Positions 7,105 through 11,113 of a stretch of 11,113 bases of DNA are shown in pieces; the first letter of the stretch is position 1, and every line of letters begins with the position of its first letter. The notes below the pieces were generated by a model, which searched no databases, had not been told where the DNA came from, and saw nothing but the letters and a program-made list of their open reading frames with translations. The DNA lies in contig JANXCJ010000063.1 of NCBI GenBank assembly GCA_025060275.1, positions 1-11,113 on the forward strand. The letters are read 5' to 3'. Both the position numbers and the translations under genes were made by a program. Source of the DNA: Bacteroidia bacterium. Its GTDB lineage: Bacteria > Bacteroidota > Bacteroidia > SpSt-205.

Positions 7105-7973
7105 CGCAAAAGCCATATACCTAAGTACAGAAGAGTAAGATACACAGACAAAGTAAAGAGGAAATAACGCAGCGATTTTTGATTAGGCTCCTCTTTTATC
7201 AGGTATAGCCCTATCCCAGATACTAGCAATCCGAGCACGAGAATCCATGCCTCTACACGCCATGGTAGCCAGGGCCATAAGATTATACTTACTACTGGCA
7301 GAGCCCCTAACATAAAATGAAATACCAACCAGTTAGAGCGGGTATGCATGGGAGAAAAGGGAAAGAAGTGAAAACCTGCCCGTTCATAATCTCTTCTCGC
7401 TATCCAAGCTATAACCCAAAAGTGAGGAAATTGCCAGAAAAATTGTAGCATAAAAATAGCTATCAAGAGGGGGCTCACTGCAGGAGATACCGACCAATAC
7501 CCTATCACAGGCGGCAGAGCCCCCGCTACAGCTCCTAAAAAGACTGCTAATAATCCTTTTTTCTTTAGAGGTGTGTAACCCAGTAAGTATAATAACCACC
7601 CTAAGAAGCCGATAATAGCAACATCTTCACGGATTAGGGAAAGAGTGAAAATCCCTATAATCACAAGAAGGATCCCAAAAATCAAGCCTGCCCTAATGGA
7701 GATAATACCAGCAGGAATGGGGCGCCGACATGTGCGTTCCATAAGGGAGTCTGTCGCATGTTCCCATACTTGATTCATAGTATTTGCAGAACCCGTAATC
7801 GCATATCCACCCAATAGTAGCCAGCCAAGTATAGATAGGTCTGAAAGCCCCCCAATCAAGGCTCCCATTACTGACGAAAATACCACCAGTATAGTAAGAC
7901 GAGGCTTAGTAAGCTGTAAATATGCTCCTAACTTAGATAGAAAGGGCAGAGAGAGATTTATAGGAACCTGCAT
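7101..7973 (-). CDS. ctaB: Protoheme IX farnesyltransferase (heme O synthase)
   Basis: Inner-membrane UbiA-family prenyltransferase that adds a farnesyl group to heme B to give heme O, the substrate of CtaA. From the ATG at 7973 the protein is 290 residues with a multi-helix hydrophobic profile (nine in the family). It shows YLQLTKPRLTILVVFSS at the start, the first prenyl-diphosphate motif as N67-x3-E71-x3-D75 followed by MxRTxxRPIPAG, FFWQFPHFWVIAW in the middle, and the second site RRDYERAG. Glu replaces the usual first Asp of the motif, which I recall as common in Bacteroidota. The start is uncertain: ATG at 7982 or GTG at 8012 are in frame, but family similarity begins only after the 7973 Met. 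Even this shortest form overlaps the ctaA 3' end by 41 bp. Its stop overlaps the next gene. Confidence 0.93.
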   Translation of the reverse strand: MQVPINLSLPFLSKLGAYLQLTKPRLTILVVFSSVMGALIGGLSDLSILGWLLLGGYAITGSANTMNQVWEHATDSLMERTCRRPIPAGIISIRAGLIFGILLVIIGIFTLSLIREDVAIIGFLGWLLYLLGYTPLKKKGLLAVFLGAVAGALPPVIGYWSVSPAVSPLLIAIFMLQFFWQFPHFWVIAWIARRDYERAGFHFFPFSPMHTRSNWLVFHFMLGALPVVSIILWPWLPWRVEAWILVLGLLVSGIGLYLIKEEPNQKSLRYFLFTLSVYLTLLYLGIWLLR

Positions 7974-8904
7974 AGGAAGCATTGCGGAGAAAATACAGGG
8001 AGATAAATCCACTATTCACAGCAAAAATCGCTACTACCAAATGGAGAACTTGCAGTAGAGGCTTGAACCAGAGATAACCCATTATGGCTCCCAATATTAC
8101 TTGAACTATCAGGGCTACCATGGTCCAGAGCGCCCATCTACGGGCAAGAGGATGCCTTGCGGGTTCACGATAGAGCCTCCACTGGAAATATGCCCAACTC
8201 GCTAATACTACCCATGAAAAGCTGCGATGAAATAAGAAAACTTCTCTTTGAAGCCCTATCTCCGCACCCTCTTCTGTAATAGCACTTCTTACCAGACTGC
8301 CTAAAAAAAGCTGTACCAGAAGTAAAACCCAACTCAACCAGCCTAAGACTTCATAGAATCGCCATTCACCCATAAGGGGGCGCTCCTGCAGAGACAACGA
8401 GTGCGCCCATGCTAGTAAGGTGCTCAAGGTAAGAAGAATGCTAAGAAACATATGAATGGTTATCACATGCTCAGCTAAATAAGAAGCGACTACACGCCAG
8501 CCCACTATTGCCTGGACTATGAGGAGTAGAGGTATCAGGCTAACATATATAAGGAGCCGTCTGAAAGCACGCATGCGCCACCAACTATACCCAACAAGTA
8601 GGATTACTCCTAATCCAGCCAATACACTCAGCAGTCTATTTATGTATTCTACCCATGTCTTAAGAGGATCAAAAGGTTCAGCCAGTCTGCCTCCTACCGC
8701 ATACCTTTGCCGGTAATCAGGCGGTAAATCCGCCTCCCGTAGAGGGGGGATGAGCCGCCCATAACAAGTAGGCCAGTCTGGGCACCCCATCCCCGCTCCC
8801 AAAACTCGCACGCTTACACCCGCCGCTATAACTAGAAAAAACAGGATGAATACCCCAAGGGCTAATCTACGGAATTTCAAACACTGCTCCCATGGGGTAT
8901 TCAT
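7933..8904 (-). CDS. ctaA: Heme A synthase (COX15/CtaA family)
   Basis: Inner-membrane heme enzyme that oxidises the C8 methyl of heme O to a formyl group, giving heme A for CoxA. The 323-residue protein has about eight membrane helices in two four-helix halves. The first outer loop has GAGMGCPDWPTCYG with the C41/C47 pair. The conserved E-x-x-H position reads E86-Y-I-N89-R, so Asn replaces the usual first His. H146 and H151 lie in the second half of the N-terminal bundle (EHVITIHMF). The C-terminal heme pair is intact: H226 in FLFHRSFSW and H288 in LLQVLHLVVAIF. The loop between CPDWP and EYINR is short compared with the Bacteroidota forms I remember. The start ATG overlaps the coxA stop as ATGA (8901-8904), and the 3' end overlaps ctaB. 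The function is secure; the Asn is noted as a finding. Confidence 0.93.
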   Translation of the reverse strand: MNTPWEQCLKFRRLALGVFILFFLVIAAGVSVRVLGAGMGCPDWPTCYGRLIPPLREADLPPDYRQRYAVGGRLAEPFDPLKTWVEYINRLLSVLAGLGVILLVGYSWWRMRAFRRLLIYVSLIPLLLIVQAIVGWRVVASYLAEHVITIHMFLSILLTLSTLLAWAHSLSLQERPLMGEWRFYEVLGWLSWVLLLVQLFLGSLVRSAITEEGAEIGLQREVFLFHRSFSWVVLASWAYFQWRLYREPARHPLARRWALWTMVALIVQVILGAIMGYLWFKPLLQVLHLVVAIFAVNSGFISLYFLRNASYAGSYKSLSALSI

Positions 8905-10838
8905 GCCATGTCCAACTTCTGGTTAGGAGATATCGCAGGAACCGGAACAGGAGTAGAGGGGGAAGTTACCTTCTCTCCTTCGCTTGGCTCTTCTCTATCT
9001 ATTACCGTGAGAGGTTCAAAATCCTCTTCCCACCACCGAACCCCACGAGCTATGTCCTCATCAGATATGTATTGAGGAATGTAATCGGCGGGAGCACCCG
9101 GCTTAGAATAATCATAAGGCCAGCGATGAACTACTGGCAACTTACCCGGCCAATTACCGTGCAGATGCTTGACAGGGGCACTCCACTCCAGCGTGGTGGC
9201 CTTCCAGGGATTGCGAGGGGCGGGCTTGCCCCAAAACATGCTGTGAAAGAAGTTATATACAAAAATTAGCTGGACAGATATAGTTACTAATGCAACAATT
9301 GTGATAAATACATTTAAGTCTTGCCAGCCGCTTGTGAAAGAAAATTCCGTAAATGCATAATATCTTCTAGGCACCCCTCCAAGGCCCATGTAGTACATGG
9401 GGAAAAAGACTAAGTTTGCCCCTATAAAGGTGAGCCAAAAGTGAATGTAGCCTAATCGTTCATTCATCATTCTACCCCATAGCCGAGGAAACCAGTGGTA
9501 GGTACCCCCAAACATCGCAAAAACTGCAGAAACCCCCATCACAAGGTGGAAATGCCCTACTACAAAGTAAGTGTTATGAAGCGGAATATCAACGGGAGCT
9601 ACCCCCAGAAAGAATCCCGTAAGACCCCCGCTGATAAAGAAGGAAACTACTCCTATGGCGAAAAGCATGGGGGTATTAAGATGAATGTTTCCTTTCCACA
9701 GCGTGAAGATATAGTTGAATATCTTCATCGCCGAAGGAATGGCCACAAGCAAAGTGGTAGCAGTAAAGATAGAACCTAATAGCGGATTCATGCCCGTAAC
9801 AAACATGTGATGTGCCCACACAATGAAGGAGACAAATGCAATGCCCAAGATAGAATAGACCATCACACGATAGCCGAATATAGGCTTGCGCGCATGAGTA
9901 CTAATTAGCTCCGAGGTTATGCCCAGCGCCGGAAGAAGTACAATATAGACCTCAGGATGACCTAAGAACCAGAATAGGTGTAAGTAAAGAAGCACATTAC
10001 CTCCTTGTTGAGGGAGTGCCTGACCGGCGATATAAATATCTGATAGGTAAAAGCTCGTGCCTAAGCTGTGGTCAAAAAGTAACAGAATGAATGCCGCTAC
10101 AGCTGGGGGAAAGCTGAGAAGTCCCAGCACAGCTACCGTAAATAGAGCCCAAACAGCCAACGGCATTCGCATGAGAGACATACCTTGAGTACGCATGTTG
10201 AGCACGGTGGTAATGTAGTTCAGCGCTCCCATAAGCACACCTACCACAAAAAGCACTAAGGCGGCTATCCATAGAACCATTCCCAAGCCAGACCCAGGCA
10301 TTGCTTTCGGGAGTGCACTAAGAGGAGGATACACTGTCCATCCTGCCGCAGCAGGTCCACTCTCCACAAAGAAAGAGGCCATGAGCACTACCGTACCCCA
10401 AAAGAAAAAGTGAAAAGAAAGCATATTGATGAAAGGAGAGGCCATATCTCGGGCCCCAAGCTGTAGAGGAATAAGAAGATTAGCAAATGTCCCACTCAGG
10501 CCTCCTGTCAGAAGCCAAAAGACCAAGATAGTCCCATGCATTGTTACTAGAGCCATGTAAAAGTTGGGATCTAACCGTCCCTCCGGCGCCCACTTCCCCA
10601 AAATAGTCTCCAAGAATGTAAAGCTTGTATCAGGGAAAGCCAACTGAAGGCGAAAGATGCCTGAAAGAAGAATTCCTATAAAACCAGAGATAAAGCCCGT
10701 CAGGAGAAATTGCTTTGCTATCGTTTTATGATCTTGACTAAAGATGTACTTCGTCCAGAAAGTCTCTTTGTGATGATGTTCAGAATGAACCTCATGTCCT
10801 GCAATAGAAGAGGACACAGTCAAATCATGCACAGCCAT
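8901..10838 (-). CDS. coxA: Cytochrome c oxidase subunit I (A1-type heme-copper oxidase catalytic subunit)
   Basis: Catalytic subunit that reduces O2 to water and pumps protons across the inner membrane. The 645-residue protein has the 12-helix core (about 42-535). Heme ligands are H101 (TMHGT) and H429/H431 (VGHFH). CuB ligands are H294 in GHPEVY and H343/H344 (AHHMF), with the cross-linking tyrosine Y298. The proton routes are complete for class A1: D131 (GARDM) at the D-channel mouth, E296 in HPEVY, and K372 (SAMKIF) of the K-channel. RR (490-491) would contact heme propionates. The N-terminus is histidine-rich (H15, H18, H21-H23). A hydrophilic tail of about 100 residues follows the core, with HGNWPGKLPVVHRWPYDYSK and a Pro/Ser-rich end. 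It starts 6 bp after the coxB stop and shares ATGA with ctaA. Confidence 0.97.
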   Translation of the reverse strand: MAVHDLTVSSSIAGHEVHSEHHHKETFWTKYIFSQDHKTIAKQFLLTGFISGFIGILLSGIFRLQLAFPDTSFTFLETILGKWAPEGRLDPNFYMALVTMHGTILVFWLLTGGLSGTFANLLIPLQLGARDMASPFINMLSFHFFFWGTVVLMASFFVESGPAAAGWTVYPPLSALPKAMPGSGLGMVLWIAALVLFVVGVLMGALNYITTVLNMRTQGMSLMRMPLAVWALFTVAVLGLLSFPPAVAAFILLLFDHSLGTSFYLSDIYIAGQALPQQGGNVLLYLHLFWFLGHPEVYIVLLPALGITSELISTHARKPIFGYRVMVYSILGIAFVSFIVWAHHMFVTGMNPLLGSIFTATTLLVAIPSAMKIFNYIFTLWKGNIHLNTPMLFAIGVVSFFISGGLTGFFLGVAPVDIPLHNTYFVVGHFHLVMGVSAVFAMFGGTYHWFPRLWGRMMNERLGYIHFWLTFIGANLVFFPMYYMGLGGVPRRYYAFTEFSFTSGWQDLNVFITIVALVTISVQLIFVYNFFHSMFWGKPAPRNPWKATTLEWSAPVKHLHGNWPGKLPVVHRWPYDYSKPGAPADYIPQYISDEDIARGVRWWEEDFEPLTVIDREEPSEGEKVTSPSTPVPVPAISPNQKLDMA

Positions 10839-10844
10839 AGTTAT

Positions 10845-11113
10845 TTATAAGTTTTGGAAGTTTTTGCTAATCCTTGCAATAGCGGGAGTACTATAGACAG
10901 GCTTCTGCGTAGAAAGCCACCGCTGATATTCCTCCCAGCTTTCCACAATTACCTTCATCCGCATATTATAGTGGGCCCCCCCACACAGCTGATTGCAAGC
11001 TAACTCATAATCAAAATTTGGATTCCCCAGCTTTCTCCGCATTTCTTTAGTTGTATGAATAGGGACGAGCATCACCTGGTTTCGCTGCCCAGGGACTGCA
11101 TATGTATGACTTC
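10845..11113 (-). CDS. coxB: Cytochrome c oxidase subunit II, C-terminal part (5' end outside the window)
   Basis: The frame stays open to the right edge, so this is the end of a longer gene. The visible part reads SHTYAVPGQRNQVMLVPI onward, which is the end of the cupredoxin domain of subunit II that takes electrons from cytochrome c through the binuclear CuA centre. The CuA ligand cluster CNQLCGGAHYNM is present in the C-x3-C-x3-H-x2-M pattern. The middle position of the CxExC motif is Gln instead of the usual Glu. The first CuA histidine would lie upstream, outside the window. About 40 residues after the cluster the protein ends (SKNFQNL), so there is no fused C-terminal cytochrome c domain and this is not a caa3-type fusion. 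It is 6 bp upstream of coxA in the same operon. Confidence 0.94.
   Translation of the reverse strand, partial: SHTYAVPGQRNQVMLVPIHTTKEMRRKLGNPNFDYELACNQLCGGAHYNMRMKVIVESWEEYQRWLSTQKPVYSTPAIARISKNFQNL

Larger units (their letters stand above)
4890..11113 (-). other. aa3-type cytochrome c oxidase operon (3' eight genes)
   Basis: Eight minus-strand genes run coxB-coxA-ctaA-ctaB-coxIII'-coxIII-coxIV-SCO. Successive gaps are +6, -4, -41 (or more), -4 (or -16), +4, +4 and -4 bp, so no internal promoter or terminator is likely. The set covers the core subunits, heme A synthesis, accessory subunits and copper delivery. The promoter lies beyond the right edge. Alternative complex III (act) genes, which often precede coxB in Bacteroidota, would be expected there, but this cannot be seen. 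Confidence 0.85.

Noticed and set aside
7105..7116. Alternative start of the subunit III-like gene at 7116
   Set aside because: It is possible, but the 7104 ATG gives the ATGA overlap seen at other junctions and a more typical N-terminus; kept as a stated alternative.
8892..9269. 125-codon open frame on the + strand opposite coxA
   Set aside because: It lies fully antisense to the conserved-frame coxA 3' end and ctaA start, its product is Arg/Tyr-rich with no recognisable domain, and it fits a chance shadow.
9495..9779. 94-codon + strand open frame opposite the heme/CuB core of coxA
   Set aside because: It is a shadow of a highly conserved coxA region; the Lys/Arg/His-rich product is typical of antisense reading of membrane-protein codons.

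Overview
The window looks like an ordinary chromosomal region of an aerobic member of the Bacteroidota. Three things support this. First, the gene order coxB-coxA-ctaA-ctaB-coxC-coxC'-coxD-SCO, with two adjacent subunit III genes, is the arrangement I know from that phylum. Second, several residues match my memory of Bacteroidota homologues: EYINR in CtaA, N-x3-E-x3-D in CtaB, and a histidine-rich CoxA N-terminus. Third, two start regions carry a TAnnTTTG -7 motif, and clear Shine-Dalgarno sequences are scarce. The phylum call is an inference; I would not name a genus.

Layout. On the + strand, 23-2881 encodes a complete one-piece glycine decarboxylase (P-protein, gcvP). Everything else is on the minus strand, so it reads right to left. 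From 11113 down to 4890 runs one compact cytochrome c oxidase operon: the 3' end of coxB (subunit II, cut by the window edge), coxA (subunit I), ctaA (heme A synthase), ctaB (heme O synthase), two subunit III genes, a small subunit IV gene and a SCO copper-delivery gene. Genes are separated by 6 bp or less, or overlap. After a 104-bp gap come an ECF-type sigma factor (4135-4785) and, 30 bp further on, bioA (2851-4104). The bioA 3' end overlaps the gcvP 3' end tail-to-tail by 31 bp.

How the genes work together. CoxA and CoxB form the catalytic core of an aa3-type (A1-like) terminal oxidase. CtaB and CtaA make heme O and then heme A for CoxA. The SCO protein probably delivers copper to the CuA site of CoxB. 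The two subunit III proteins and subunit IV are membrane accessory subunits. All catalytic and metal-binding residues that I could check in CoxA are present. GcvP (glycine cleavage) and BioA (biotin synthesis) both use pyridoxal phosphate but belong to different pathways, and their partner genes are not in the window. The sigma factor has no visible anti-sigma gene beside it and its regulon is unknown.

I found no RNA genes, mobile elements, CRISPR arrays, long repeats or broken genes, and no evidence of an undescribed system. No gene-free stretch exceeds 300 bases; the longest is 4786-4889. The observations worth a second look concern gene overlaps, candidate promoters, the orphan sigma factor and lineage-specific residue changes.
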